A stretch of 64,000 nucleotides of DNA from NCBI GenBank assembly GCA_963791945.1, contig CAWBUD010000002.1:1240001-1304000 (forward strand), written 5' to 3'. The translations under genes were made by a program, and so were the position numbers. The DNA is from PALSA-1003 sp963791945. Its GTDB lineage: Bacteria > Pseudomonadota > Gammaproteobacteria > Burkholderiales > Casimicrobiaceae. This document shows positions 42,120 through 52,173 of the stretch, in pieces (the first letter of the stretch is position 1; every line of letters begins with the position of its first letter). The notes under the pieces were generated by a model that made no database searches, was not told the origin of the DNA, and saw nothing but the letters and a program-made list of their open reading frames with translations.

Positions 42120-42935
42120 TCAATGGATGCGGGTCCCGATGCGCTTGAACGCGAGGCTGCTGATGTCGTCCCAGTTGAACCAGATGAAGATCGCCTTGCC
42201 CCGGATGTGATCGTCCGGAACGAATCCCCAGTAGCGGCTGTCGTCGCTGTTGTCCCGATTATCACCCATCATCAGGTAGTTCCCCGCGGGCACCTTGCAG
42301 CGAAACCCGCGGTCATTGTAAACGCAGTTCTCCTTTCCTGGGAACGAGCGGACGTTGAGCGGATAGACCGGTTGCGCCGCCGGATTCTCGGCGATCGAGT
42401 AGCGCCTGCCGTCCCAGCGCTCGGTGAGGCGCTCGGTGGTCACGTAGGTGAGCCCTTCCAGGTAGCCGTAGGTGCCGTCGGGCGTCTGGGGAAGCGGCAC
42501 GCCGTTCACGGTGAGCTTCTTGTCCTGGTAGACGACCTCGTCGCCGGGAAGCCCGATCGCGCGCTTGATGAAGTCCTGCGACGGGTTGACGGGATAGCGG
42601 AAGACGATCACGTCGCCGCGCTGCGGCTGACCCGTCTCGATGATCTTCTTCTCGATGATCGGAAGACGGATGCCGTAGGCGAACTTGTTGACGAGGATGA
42701 AGTCGCCGACTTCGAGCGTGGGGCGCATGGAGGAGCTCGGGATCTTGAACGGCTCGGCGACGAACGAGCGGAGCAGGAACACGATCAGCAGGACCGGAAA
42801 GAAGCTCTTCGGATACTCGATCCACCACGGCTCGGGGGAGTCGGCGGGGCGCCGCCGGGCGAAGAACATCCGATCGGCCAGCGCGACGGCGCCGGTGGCG
42901 ATCGTGAGCATGAACAGGATCAGCGCGAAGTTCAT
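42120..42935 (-). CDS. lepB: Signal peptidase I
   Basis: Membrane-bound serine/lysine protease that cleaves export signal peptides on the periplasmic side. About 271 residues. Two N-terminal membrane segments (FALILFMLTIATGAVALAD; FFPVLLIVFLLRSFV) precede the catalytic domain: nucleophile Ser in FKIPSSSMRPTL, general-base Lys in SQDFIKRAIGLPGD, and C-terminal MGDNRDNSDDSRYWGFV. ATG 42935 (MNFALILF) is used; GTG at 42950 is an alternative. Downstream of lepA, as expected. Confidence 0.95.
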   Translation of the reverse strand: MNFALILFMLTIATGAVALADRMFFARRRPADSPEPWWIEYPKSFFPVLLIVFLLRSFVAEPFKIPSSSMRPTLEVGDFILVNKFAYGIRLPIIEKKIIETGQPQRGDVIVFRYPVNPSQDFIKRAIGLPGDEVVYQDKKLTVNGVPLPQTPDGTYGYLEGLTYVTTERLTERWDGRRYSIAENPAAQPVYPLNVRSFPGKENCVYNDRGFRCKVPAGNYLMMGDNRDNSDDSRYWGFVPDDHIRGKAIFIWFNWDDISSLAFKRIGTRIH

Positions 42936-42972
42936 CGGACTGGAAAGCACGCGGGCGTGGGAACGGAGCGGA

Positions 42973-44766
<1,794 letters not shown>

Positions 44767-45061
44767 GAAAACACGAAGGGCACCCACCGGTGCCCTTGCA
44801 TGCCCCTGGCTGCATTGTTCGTTAGCTGCCGCTTCGAAACCGACGGTCGCGCGGCGGCGATCGGCGTCGGAATTCTTTGAATAAGCTTGAATTTTAGCCG
44901 AAATCGGGCGGCCGCGCGAACGTTGATTGGCGCCGGCGGCACGTCGGCACAGAATCCGCGACGCTCGTCCATGTCGGCGGACGCGGTCAGACCGAAGTCG
45001 ACCGCGCCGACGCCGGGGAGCCGAGCTTCGAGCAAGCGGTCGGCCGTGTCGGTCGGCCGCT
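44767..45061. other. Intergenic region upstream of lepA
   Basis: 295 bases, the largest gap in the window. It holds the hairpin next to lepA and a relatively AT-rich patch (44868-44905). There, TAAAAT on the minus strand (44896-44891) could be a lepA -10 element; no -35 match stands out. No gene seen. Confidence 0.4.
44776..44797 (-). promoter_or_regulatory. Perfect hairpin plus T-run immediately before lepA
   Basis: On the minus strand AAGGGCACC, loop GGTG, GGTGCCCTT, then CGTGTTTT and the lepA ATG. The 9-base stem with T-run has intrinsic terminator form. It could end the upstream rpoE-mucD-glutaredoxin transcript or regulate lepA translation by occupying the ribosome-binding region. Confidence 0.5.
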
Positions 45062-45322
45062 TCAACGTGTCGCAGCCGCCAGGAAGGCGGCGAGCGCGCC
45101 TCGGTCGAGCCGGTAGTGACACAGCTCGCGCTCCCCCGCGAGCAGAACCGGGACGAGATCGCCCCAGCGCTCTTCCAGCGCGGGGTCCGCGTCGACGTCG
45201 ATCTCGTGCACCGCGATCCCGGCGCCGCCTGCCAGCGGCAGGACGGCCTCCCGCATCTCGTCGCACAGGTGACAGTAACCGCGGACGAGCAGCGTAAGCG
45301 TGTCCCCGGCGCTACTCCGCAC
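45062..45322 (-). CDS. Glutaredoxin family protein (DUF836-type)
   Basis: Small thioredoxin-fold protein of 86 residues. Redox motif CHLC is at about 17-20 (VRGYCHLCDEMREAV), with the cis-proline segment GDLVPVLLAGERELCHYRLD. DUF836/glutaredoxin-like proteins of this size often follow mucD in Betaproteobacteria; partner unknown. It overlaps the mucD end by 11 bases. Confidence 0.83.
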   Translation of the reverse strand: MRSSAGDTLTLLVRGYCHLCDEMREAVLPLAGGAGIAVHEIDVDADPALEERWGDLVPVLLAGERELCHYRLDRGALAAFLAAATR

Positions 45323-46745
45323 CGTTGCCGATCTTCACGCTGGAGTAGAACTGCGCCTCGCCGCGGCGCAGAAGAAACGTGACGCCGACCCCTTTCTCCA
45401 GCTTGGCGATGAGCGCGTTGACCTGTTCTGCGTTCCGGGCGTCGATTGTGGCGCCTTTGCTGATCACCGCCAGGATCACGTCGCCGACCTGGATGTTGCC
45501 GCGCGCGCTGCCGGTAATGTCCTCGATCAGCACGCCGTTCTTGACGTCGAGCTCTTTCTTCTGCTCGTCGGTGAGGTCGGCAAGCACCAGCCCCATGCGA
45601 TTGGGCTTGCCCTTCTCCTTGGCGAGCGGCGCGCCCTTCTTCGAAGCGCGGGGTGCCTCGTCCTCCTTGAGCTCGGCGACGGTCACATTCAGGTCCTTCA
45701 TGCTTCCCTTGCGCCAGACCTGGAGCGGAATCTTCGTGCCCGGCTTGATCTGGGTGACGATGCGCGGCAGCTCGGTCGACGAATTGACGGTGCGCCCGTC
45801 AGCCTTGAGGATGATGTCGCCGGATTCGACGCCGCCCTTGTCCGCCGGGCCGCCTTTCTCGACGGAGTTAACCAGCGCGCCGGTGGCCTTGGAAAGCCCG
45901 AAGGCGTCGGCGGTCTCCTTGCTGACCTCCTGGATCTGCACGCCGATGCGCCCACGCGTGACGCGTCCCTTTTCCTGGATCTGCTTGACCGCGCCCATGG
46001 CGACGTCGATCGGAACCGCGAACGCGAGCCCCATGTAGCCGCCCGTGCGGCTGTAGATGAGCGAGTTGATCCCCACCACCTCGCCCTTCATGTTGAACAG
46101 CGGGCCGCCCGAATTGCCGGGATTGATCGGCACGTCGGTCTGGATGAAAGGTATCAGGTTCTCGTTCGGAAGCTCGCGGCCTTTGGCGCTGACGATGCCG
46201 GCGGTGATCGTGTTCTCGAGCCCGAAGGGCTTGCCGATCGCCGCGACCCATTCACCGACCCTGAGCTTCTCGGGGTCGCCGATCGTCACCTTGGGCAGGC
46301 CCGTCGCGTCGATCTTCAGCACCGCGACGTCGGTGCGCTTGTCGAGCCCGACCACTTTCGCCTTGAACTCGCGCTTGTCGGTGAGCTTGACCAATACTTC
46401 GGTCGCGTCGTCGACCACATGCGCGTTGGTGAGCACGAATCCGTCGGTGGAAAGAATGAATCCCGAACCGACCGACTGCTGCTCGAGATCGCGCTGACGC
46501 TCGCGCCCGCGAGGAACCTGGCCGAAGCGGCGAAAGAACTCGTAGAACGGGTCGTCTTCCGAGAGGTCGGGAAACTGCGAGCGCTTGACCGTCTGGGTGA
46601 CGTCGATGCTGACCACCGCGGGTCCCTGCTGCTCGTAGAGGTCCGTGAAATCCGGCAGGCCGCGGCCCGACTGCGCCGATGCCGCCGGGACAAAACAGAC
46701 GACGCCAAACAGCGCGCCCGCGACTGTCCAGTTGCGAAGCTTCAT
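45312..46745 (-). CDS. mucD: Do/DegP-family periplasmic serine endopeptidase (MucD)
   Basis: Envelope protein quality-control protease and chaperone, 477 residues. Signal peptide at 1-24 (ALFGVVCFVPAASAQ). Trypsin-like catalytic triad: His109 (LTNAHVVDD), Asp139 (KRTDVAVLK), Ser212 (NPGNSGGPLF). Two PDZ domains follow (about 255-350 and 385-465). Encoded after rseB in the sigma-E operon and most likely induced by envelope stress; in Pseudomonas MucD restrains the same pathway. Confidence 0.93.
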   Translation of the reverse strand: MKLRNWTVAGALFGVVCFVPAASAQSGRGLPDFTDLYEQQGPAVVSIDVTQTVKRSQFPDLSEDDPFYEFFRRFGQVPRGRERQRDLEQQSVGSGFILSTDGFVLTNAHVVDDATEVLVKLTDKREFKAKVVGLDKRTDVAVLKIDATGLPKVTIGDPEKLRVGEWVAAIGKPFGLENTITAGIVSAKGRELPNENLIPFIQTDVPINPGNSGGPLFNMKGEVVGINSLIYSRTGGYMGLAFAVPIDVAMGAVKQIQEKGRVTRGRIGVQIQEVSKETADAFGLSKATGALVNSVEKGGPADKGGVESGDIILKADGRTVNSSTELPRIVTQIKPGTKIPLQVWRKGSMKDLNVTVAELKEDEAPRASKKGAPLAKEKGKPNRMGLVLADLTDEQKKELDVKNGVLIEDITGSARGNIQVGDVILAVISKGATIDARNAEQVNALIAKLEKGVGVTFLLRRGEAQFYSSVKIGNGAE

Positions 46746-46778
46746 GCTCAGGTTTCCCCTCTGTGCGCCAGGGCGGCG

Positions 46779-47777
46779 CTAACGGTGTGCGACCGAAAAG
46801 GCGATCTGCCGCACCGTCGTGCCCGGCGTTTCTCCCAGTACCGTCACGAGATGATCATCGAGCTGGCGGCTGTAAACGTTGATGCCCCCTTGCTGGGACA
46901 GTCCGATCGGCTGTGGCGCCTGAGGCATCGGTTCGACGAACACGGACACGGCCACCAGGCCGTCCGAATAGACGATATGAGCCACCGGTCCGACCTTGCC
47001 GCGCAAGGTGCGGTAGCCTTCGACGACCTTGGAGAACCCGGGCGGGAGCTGCTTCACCGTCCAGCCCGTGTCCTGCTGGACGACGTCCCCGGGCAGGGAC
47101 TCGCGCATCTGCCAGTCGGCGGGCGGCGGCGTGAATGTCGGCCGCACCGTCTCGCGATCGATCTTCCCGCCGATCTGGATGTCGGTGAACGCGAACTGCT
47201 CGATGGGGACATTATGCTCGTTCAGGAGCTGCGCCTTGAGCAGCAGCCCGGAGGTGAGGTCGGCCCAGAGCTTGTGGCCGTAGCGCATGCCGTCCTTGGG
47301 CTCGAACAGCACGGCCTGCGTCTCGACGCCGGCGATCCGTGCGATCTCCGCCTTGCGGAAGAAGTAGTACATCGCCAGCGTATCGAGCTGCTGCGGCAGG
47401 AGCGATGGAAAGGCGTTGCGGTAGGTCCGCGGCTCGACCCGGATGATCTTCGCGTCAGGGTAGTAGCAGCGGACCTGTTGGTTGTTGCGAATGACTTCGC
47501 GCGCCGGGCCGTCGAGATTCACGAGCTTTTCGTGTTCACCCCGCTCGTCGACCATGTGCAGCAGACGCGAGGTCTCGACCCGGCCCGCGTGGCTGTAGAC
47601 GAGTGTGCCCGCGTAGGTCTGCTCGCGCGCGGCCACTGCCGCACGCTGCAGCCATTCGGCGGCGTCCTCGGCCGTCGCGATGCCGGCGAACAGCAGCGCC
47701 GCGGCCGCGAGCGCGGCGCAGCCCCACACCGTCGCGGGCCTCGGGGCCGACGACAACCGCCGACTACTTCGACGCAT
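46779..47777 (-). CDS. rseB: MucB/RseB family sigma-E regulatory protein
   Basis: Periplasmic protein (332 aa) that binds RseA and shields it from proteolysis until lipoprotein or LPS signals appear. N-terminal signal peptide (VWGCAALAAAALLFAGIATA). The large lipid-sensing domain begins DAAEWLQRAAVAAREQTYAGTLVY; the C-terminal domain includes GWTVKQLPPGFSKV and SDGLVAVSVFVEP. The ATG at 47777 overlaps the rseA end by 14 bases; longer upstream reading of the frame gives no conserved residues. Confidence 0.9.
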   Translation of the reverse strand: MRRSSRRLSSAPRPATVWGCAALAAAALLFAGIATAEDAAEWLQRAAVAAREQTYAGTLVYSHAGRVETSRLLHMVDERGEHEKLVNLDGPAREVIRNNQQVRCYYPDAKIIRVEPRTYRNAFPSLLPQQLDTLAMYYFFRKAEIARIAGVETQAVLFEPKDGMRYGHKLWADLTSGLLLKAQLLNEHNVPIEQFAFTDIQIGGKIDRETVRPTFTPPPADWQMRESLPGDVVQQDTGWTVKQLPPGFSKVVEGYRTLRGKVGPVAHIVYSDGLVAVSVFVEPMPQAPQPIGLSQQGGINVYSRQLDDHLVTVLGETPGTTVRQIAFSVAHR

Positions 47778-48327
47778 CCTGATCGTCGGCAGCGACCGCC
47801 CGCAGGTACGGGCGGACGCCTGCGATCGCGGTCGCCGGCGAGTATTCCTGGTGCGCGAGCAGATACTCGTTGACGACGGGCCGGCGCGCATCGGCCGGAC
47901 GAACCGCGCTCGCCTGCTGCGCGGTCGCGATCTGCTCCGTCGGCGCGGGCATCGTGTTGAGCGCGACCCAGCCGACGACCCCGACTGCTGCGACCGTCGC
48001 GGCAATCGCAAGCGCGACCGCCGCCGGCGCGGGCCGGGGGCGCGCGGGCGCGAGCACCGTCGGCTCGGCGGCGAGCCGAGCCGAGAAGCGTTTCGCGAAG
48101 CCGTGGATCGGCTTCACTTGTCCGCGCAGCGCATCACCAATGACGTGGTAGCACACCCACGTCTCCACCGCCGCGGTCGCGCGCAATCCATGGCAAACGC
48201 GCTCGACACGATCCGCATCGAGCTCGCCGTCCACGAGAAGCGAAACTTCCTCCGGCGTCACCTCGGTTGACTGAGTGCTCGACCGCTCGGGGTGGTGGTC
48301 GCCCGGCAGAGCTTCAGAATTGCCCAT
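47764..48327 (-). CDS. rseA: Anti-sigma-E factor RseA
   Basis: Single-pass inner-membrane anti-sigma factor, 187 residues. The cytoplasmic sigma-binding part (EEVSLLVDGELDADRVERV; ETWVCYHVIGDALRG) precedes a membrane helix (AAVALAIAATVAAVGVVGWVAL) and a short periplasmic tail. ATG 48327 shares its A with the rpoE stop (TAATG) and has GGAG six bases upstream, favouring it over the ATG at 48333. Translational coupling would balance sigma factor and inhibitor. Confidence 0.9.
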   Translation of the reverse strand: MGNSEALPGDHHPERSSTQSTEVTPEEVSLLVDGELDADRVERVCHGLRATAAVETWVCYHVIGDALRGQVKPIHGFAKRFSARLAAEPTVLAPARPRPAPAAVALAIAATVAAVGVVGWVALNTMPAPTEQIATAQQASAVRPADARRPVVNEYLLAHQEYSPATAIAGVRPYLRAVAADDQDASK

Positions 48328-48926
48328 TACCATCTCCGGTCCTTGTCGGTCCCCAACAGCGGCCGCAGCTCTGCCGCGATCGCTTCGCGCGCCCGGAAGA
48401 TCCGGGAGCGCACCGTGCCAATCGGACAATTCATCACGTTGGCAATCTCTTCGTAGCTCAGGCCCTCGATCTCGCGCAGCGTGATCGCCGTACGCAGATC
48501 GTCGGGCAGCGCGTCCATCGCCTTGTTGACCGTGGTCGCGATTTCTCTGCCCAGCAGCTCGTTCTCCGGCGTACTCGAGTCACGCAGCTGCTCGGCGTCC
48601 TCGAAGTTCTCCGCCTCCTCGTGGTCGAAACCGGTCGAGGTCGGCGCCCGCCGCCCGATCGCAACCAGATAATTCTTGGCCGTGTTGATCGCGATCCGGT
48701 AAAGCCAAGTATAAAACGCGCTGTCGCCTCGAAAGCTCGGCAGCGCACGATAGGCCTTGATGAACGCTTCCTGCGTCACATCCTCGACTTCGCCCGCATC
48801 GCGCACCAGCCGCGACAGCAACCTCGCCAGCTTGCGCTGGTACTTCAGAACCAGCAGCTCGAAAGCCCGCTTGTCGCCACGTTGCGCCCGCTCGACGAGC
48901 TGCTGATCTACTTCGCGGTCACCCAT
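48327..48926 (-). CDS. rpoE: RNA polymerase sigma factor RpoE
   Basis: ECF sigma factor for extracytoplasmic stress, 199 residues. Region 2 (LVLKYQRKLARLLSRLVRDAGEVEDVTQEAFIKAYRAL region, DSAFYTWLYRIAINTAKNYL) and region 4 (DLRTAITLREIEGLSYEEIA, CPIGTVRSRIFRAREAI) are typical of RpoE/AlgU. ATG 48926 begins MGDREVDQQL. Heads the rpoE-rseA-rseB-mucD-glutaredoxin operon; a sigma-E-like promoter about 130 bases upstream suggests autoregulation. Confidence 0.96.
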   Translation of the reverse strand: MGDREVDQQLVERAQRGDKRAFELLVLKYQRKLARLLSRLVRDAGEVEDVTQEAFIKAYRALPSFRGDSAFYTWLYRIAINTAKNYLVAIGRRAPTSTGFDHEEAENFEDAEQLRDSSTPENELLGREIATTVNKAMDALPDDLRTAITLREIEGLSYEEIANVMNCPIGTVRSRIFRAREAIAAELRPLLGTDKDRRW

Positions 48927-48995
48927 CCGCGGGCCGCCCCTGGTTCGAATGTTGTTGTAGCCACACCCTTCCGGGCGGGCTCGGCACCCGCCGGC

Positions 48996-49001
48996 AGTAT
49001 A
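48996..49001 (-). promoter_or_regulatory. Possible sigma-70 -10 element upstream of rpoE
   Basis: TATACT (minus strand, within GCTATACTG) lies 70 bases before the rpoE start. The -35 region is poor (GCGAAC at 17-base spacing). Confidence 0.25.
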
Positions 49002-49053
49002 GCTGAGCCCTGCGGGGCGTTCGCGGCGGCCCGTGCCGCGCAATATCTGCTGC

Positions 49054-49081
49054 TCTGGACCGTGTGCCGGAGGGGAAGTTC
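49054..49081 (-). promoter_or_regulatory. Putative sigma-E autoregulatory promoter of rpoE
   Basis: On the minus strand GAACTT (49081-49076), a 16-base spacer and TCCAGA (49059-49054). GAACTT with 16-17 bases to TCTGA-like is the RpoE/AlgU consensus. The -10 is a partial match. Position in the 183-base gap before rpoE fits autoregulation. Confidence 0.4.
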
Positions 49082-49109
49082 ACTCGGGACAGGGTTTTCC
49101 GACCCGCGG

Positions 49110-50144
49110 TCAGGTTCGTCGCTCGAGCTCGACCACGGGCTGCACGCGACCCGTGGTAAGTCCCCGGTAATTGCGGATCGCCGGTTCTCGCCAGGCCGCC
49201 AACGCGGCGCGCCGGCCGGCATCGAGAAGCCCGAGCTGGTCGAGCACCGCCACCGTCGAAGGATGCAGACCGCGCGCGTTGCCATCGACCACTTTGAGCG
49301 CGACGCCCCAGCCGCGGCTCTTCACGCCGATCGCCTGGACGCCTTCGGCGCCGACCTTGGTCACCCAGTCTCCGCCGCCTGCGCGCATGAGGATCAGATC
49401 GTTGCGGCCTTCACCCGAAACCATCTCGGGATGCGCCATCATCGCCCTCGCGAGCTTGGCGGGCGCGTCGCCGTAGCGCTCGTCGTCGACGAGCGTCGCG
49501 AGCCGCGCGTAGGCATGGGCGAGCCGGTCGAGCGGTACCGCGTAGTTCGGTGCCGAGCAGCCGTCGATGCCGGACACCAGCGCGTCTTCCGGTACGCCGG
49601 TCATGTATGCGACAGCCGTGCGGATCGCCTGCTGCAACGGGTGATCGAAATCCAGATAGGACCGCGTCGGAAGCCCGCACAGCCGGCAATAGGCGAGCAT
49701 GCCGGTATGCTTGCCCGAGCAGTTATGCTGAAGGGGGCTGAAGCGCACACCGGCAGGCGGCAGCTCTTCGCGGGCGGTGTAGTAGAGCGGCGGATGGACG
49801 CCGCATTGCAGGTCGTCCGCAGTGCACCCGGCGCGCTCCAGCATGACGGCGACCGCTTCGACGTGTCGCGGCTCGCCGGAATGGCTGGCGCACAGGAGCG
49901 CCGTCTGCGCCACGTCGTACCCGAAATGCTCCACACCGCCGCGCGCCACGAACGGCAGCGCCTGCAACGGCTTCAGCGCGCTGCGCGTGGTGGTCAGGTA
50001 GCGCGGATCGCCGGCCGCAAAGACGAGGCGGCCCTCGCGGTCGACCACTGCGACCGACCCGTAATGGACGCTGTCAGTAGCCTCTCCGCGGGTGACGAGG
50101 GCGAGCGGAACGTGGGGTGGTGCCGCTGAGGCGACGATCGGCAA
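49110..50144 (-). CDS. Asparaginase (Rhizobium-type, class 3/ReAII family)
   Basis: 344-residue enzyme of the AnsA/ReAII asparaginase family, unrelated to E. coli AnsA/AnsB. Motifs: RSALKPLQALPF, CASHSGEPRHVEAV, FSPLQHNCSGKHTGMLAYC and GIDGCSAPNYAVPL with conserved serines, lysine and zinc-binding cysteine candidates. Hydrolyses L-asparagine to aspartate and ammonia. Stand-alone, between prpE (29 bases upstream) and rpoE. Confidence 0.86.
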   Translation of the reverse strand: MPIVASAAPPHVPLALVTRGEATDSVHYGSVAVVDREGRLVFAAGDPRYLTTTRSALKPLQALPFVARGGVEHFGYDVAQTALLCASHSGEPRHVEAVAVMLERAGCTADDLQCGVHPPLYYTAREELPPAGVRFSPLQHNCSGKHTGMLAYCRLCGLPTRSYLDFDHPLQQAIRTAVAYMTGVPEDALVSGIDGCSAPNYAVPLDRLAHAYARLATLVDDERYGDAPAKLARAMMAHPEMVSGEGRNDLILMRAGGGDWVTKVGAEGVQAIGVKSRGWGVALKVVDGNARGLHPSTVAVLDQLGLLDAGRRAALAAWREPAIRNYRGLTTGRVQPVVELERRT

Positions 50145-50173
50145 AGAGGGAATTCGTGCAGGAAACGGCCATT

Positions 50174-52081
50174 TTACCGCGAATCGGCCCCCGCCAATGC
50201 CTGGCGCACCTGCTCGAGCGCACTCGGATCCTCGATTGTCGTGAGGTCTCCCGGGTCTCGGCCTTCCGCGAGCGCCTGGATCGATCGGCGCAGAAGCTTG
50301 CCCGAACGCGTCTTGGGCAGCGCCGTCACGAAGTGCACGGCGCCGGGGCGCGCGATCGCGCCGAGCTCGCGGTCGACCGTATCCATCACTTCACGGCGGA
50401 CGGCCGCGGCGCCGTCGGCGGTCGCGACCCACGCCGAATCCTTCACGACGACGAAGGCGACCGGTATCTGCCCCTTGATCTGATCCGCCACGCCGACCAC
50501 CGCGACTTCGGCGATGCCCGAATGCGCCTGCACGGCCTCTTCGATCTCGCGCGTGCCGAGACGGTGGCCGGCGACGTTGATCACGTCGTCGGTGCGGCCG
50601 AGCACGAAGTAATAGCCGTCCGCGTCGCGCGTCGCCCAGTCGAAGGTCGAGTAGACCTGCCGGCCCGGTATGGTGGTGAAGTAAGTCTGGACAAATCGCT
50701 CGTCATCGCCCCAGACGGTCGTCATGCAGCCGGGCGGCAACGGAGGAGCGATGGCGAGCACGCCTTTCTCGTTGGTGCCGACCTCTTCGCCGGTTCCTTC
50801 ATGGAGCAGCTTCACCTCGTAGCCGCAGACGGGAAACGACGGGCTGCCGAATTTCCGCGGCGTGTCCTCGATGCCCGGCTGGGCCGAAAGGATCGGCCAG
50901 CCGCTCTCGGTCTGCCAGTAATGATCGACGATCGGCACGCCCAGCGAATCGGCCGCCCAGCGCGCGGTCGGCTCGTCGAGCGGCTCTCCGGCGAGAAAGA
51001 GATATCGCAGGCTCGAGAGGTCGTACTTCTTCATGTACGCCGGATCCTGCTTCTTGAGCACGCGGATCGCGGTGGGCGAGCTGAACATCGTCCGGACCTT
51101 GTGCTCGGCGACGATGCGCCACCAGATGCCCGCGTCCGGCCGTATCGGCAGGCCTTCGTACAGGATCGTGGTCGAGCCGTTGATGAGCGGCGCGTAGACG
51201 ATGTACGAATGTCCCACCACCCAGCCGATGTCGCTGGTGGTGAACATCGTCTCCCCGGGCGCGAGACAGAAGATGTCGCGCATCGATGCGGCGAGCGCAA
51301 CCAGGTAGCCGCCGGTGTCGCGCTGCACGCCCTTGGGCCGGCCGGTCGTCCCGGACGTATAGAGGATGTACGAAGGCTCGGAGGACTCGAGCCAGGCGCA
51401 CGGCACGTCGGCAGCGACGTGCTCTTCGGCGAGCACCGCGTAGTCGAGATCCCGTCCCGGAACGCGCTTCATGGCAGGATCGAGCTTGCGGTCGACGATG
51501 ATCACCTTGCCCGGCGGATGCGACGCGAGCCGCAGCGCTTCGTCGACCAGATGCTTGTAGGGAATGCTCTTTCCCCCGCGCATCCCCGCATCTGCGGTGA
51601 TCATTACCTTCGGTTGCGCGTCGTCGATGCGGGTGGCAAGGCTTGCCGCCGCGAAGCCGCCGAACACAACCGAATGGATGGCCCCGATGCGCACCGTCGC
51701 CAGCATCGCGAATACCGCCTCGGGGATCATCGGCATGTAGATCAGCACGCGATCGCCTCGCCCGACGCCCTGCGCCTGCAGGATCGCCGCGAAGCGATTC
51801 ACCTCCCGGGAAAGCTCGCGGTAGGTGAAGGTGCGCTCGGCGCCGGTCTCGGTGGAGATATAGATCAGCGCCGGCTGGTCGGCGCGCGTCGCGAGATGGC
51901 GATCGACCGCGTTATGGCACAGATTGGTCCGGCCGCCGACGAACCAGCGGGCGAAGGGCGGGCGCCGATAATCGAGCACCTTCTGGAACGGCGTGTGCCA
52001 GTCGACGAGCACAGCCTTCTCGCGCCAGAAGTGCTCGCGGTCGTGGATGGACCGATGATGCGTTTGGGCATAGGCGGCCAC
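50174..52081 (-). CDS. prpE: Propionate-CoA ligase
   Basis: 635-residue acyl-CoA synthetase of the acetyl-CoA synthetase clade, activating propionate via an acyl-adenylate. Motifs: ILYTSGTTGRPKGVQRDTGGY (P-loop region), YWQTESGWPI, STFDWATRDADGYYFVLGRTDD and the C-terminal catalytic/acetylation lysine in LPKTRSGKLLRR. The RDTGGY variant and length favour PrpE over Acs. GTG 52081 follows GAGGAG by about seven bases. Followed by asparaginase; preceded by acuI across a 92-base gap with an FNR-like site. Confidence 0.9.
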   Translation of the reverse strand: MAAYAQTHHRSIHDREHFWREKAVLVDWHTPFQKVLDYRRPPFARWFVGGRTNLCHNAVDRHLATRADQPALIYISTETGAERTFTYRELSREVNRFAAILQAQGVGRGDRVLIYMPMIPEAVFAMLATVRIGAIHSVVFGGFAAASLATRIDDAQPKVMITADAGMRGGKSIPYKHLVDEALRLASHPPGKVIIVDRKLDPAMKRVPGRDLDYAVLAEEHVAADVPCAWLESSEPSYILYTSGTTGRPKGVQRDTGGYLVALAASMRDIFCLAPGETMFTTSDIGWVVGHSYIVYAPLINGSTTILYEGLPIRPDAGIWWRIVAEHKVRTMFSSPTAIRVLKKQDPAYMKKYDLSSLRYLFLAGEPLDEPTARWAADSLGVPIVDHYWQTESGWPILSAQPGIEDTPRKFGSPSFPVCGYEVKLLHEGTGEEVGTNEKGVLAIAPPLPPGCMTTVWGDDERFVQTYFTTIPGRQVYSTFDWATRDADGYYFVLGRTDDVINVAGHRLGTREIEEAVQAHSGIAEVAVVGVADQIKGQIPVAFVVVKDSAWVATADGAAAVRREVMDTVDRELGAIARPGAVHFVTALPKTRSGKLLRRSIQALAEGRDPGDLTTIEDPSALEQVRQALAGADSR

Positions 52082-52131
52082 GGCACTCTCCTCGCGGTTG
52101 GGCTTTCCTCGGACCTTAGTCCAGGCGCAAG

Positions 52132-52164
52132 CGCGCCGGCTTGCTCTGGATCAAGCCCGGCGCG
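52132..52164. promoter_or_regulatory. Hairpin with FNR-like dyad between acuI and prpE
   Basis: CGCGCCGGCTTG and CAAGCCCGGCGCG pair with one bulged base around an 8-base loop, just after the acuI stop. Inside it TTGCTCTGGATCAA (52141-52154) differs from the FNR/Anr dyad TTGAT-N4-ATCAA at one position and lies about 66 bases before the prpE start. Either a transcript end for acuI or a redox-regulated promoter site. Confidence 0.35.
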
Positions 52165-52173
52165 GGACTCGCG

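Noticed and set aside
45300..47873. An 857-codon plus-strand frame opposite mucD and rseB
   Set aside because: Shadow of conserved minus-strand genes; low-complexity charged composition and no motifs.
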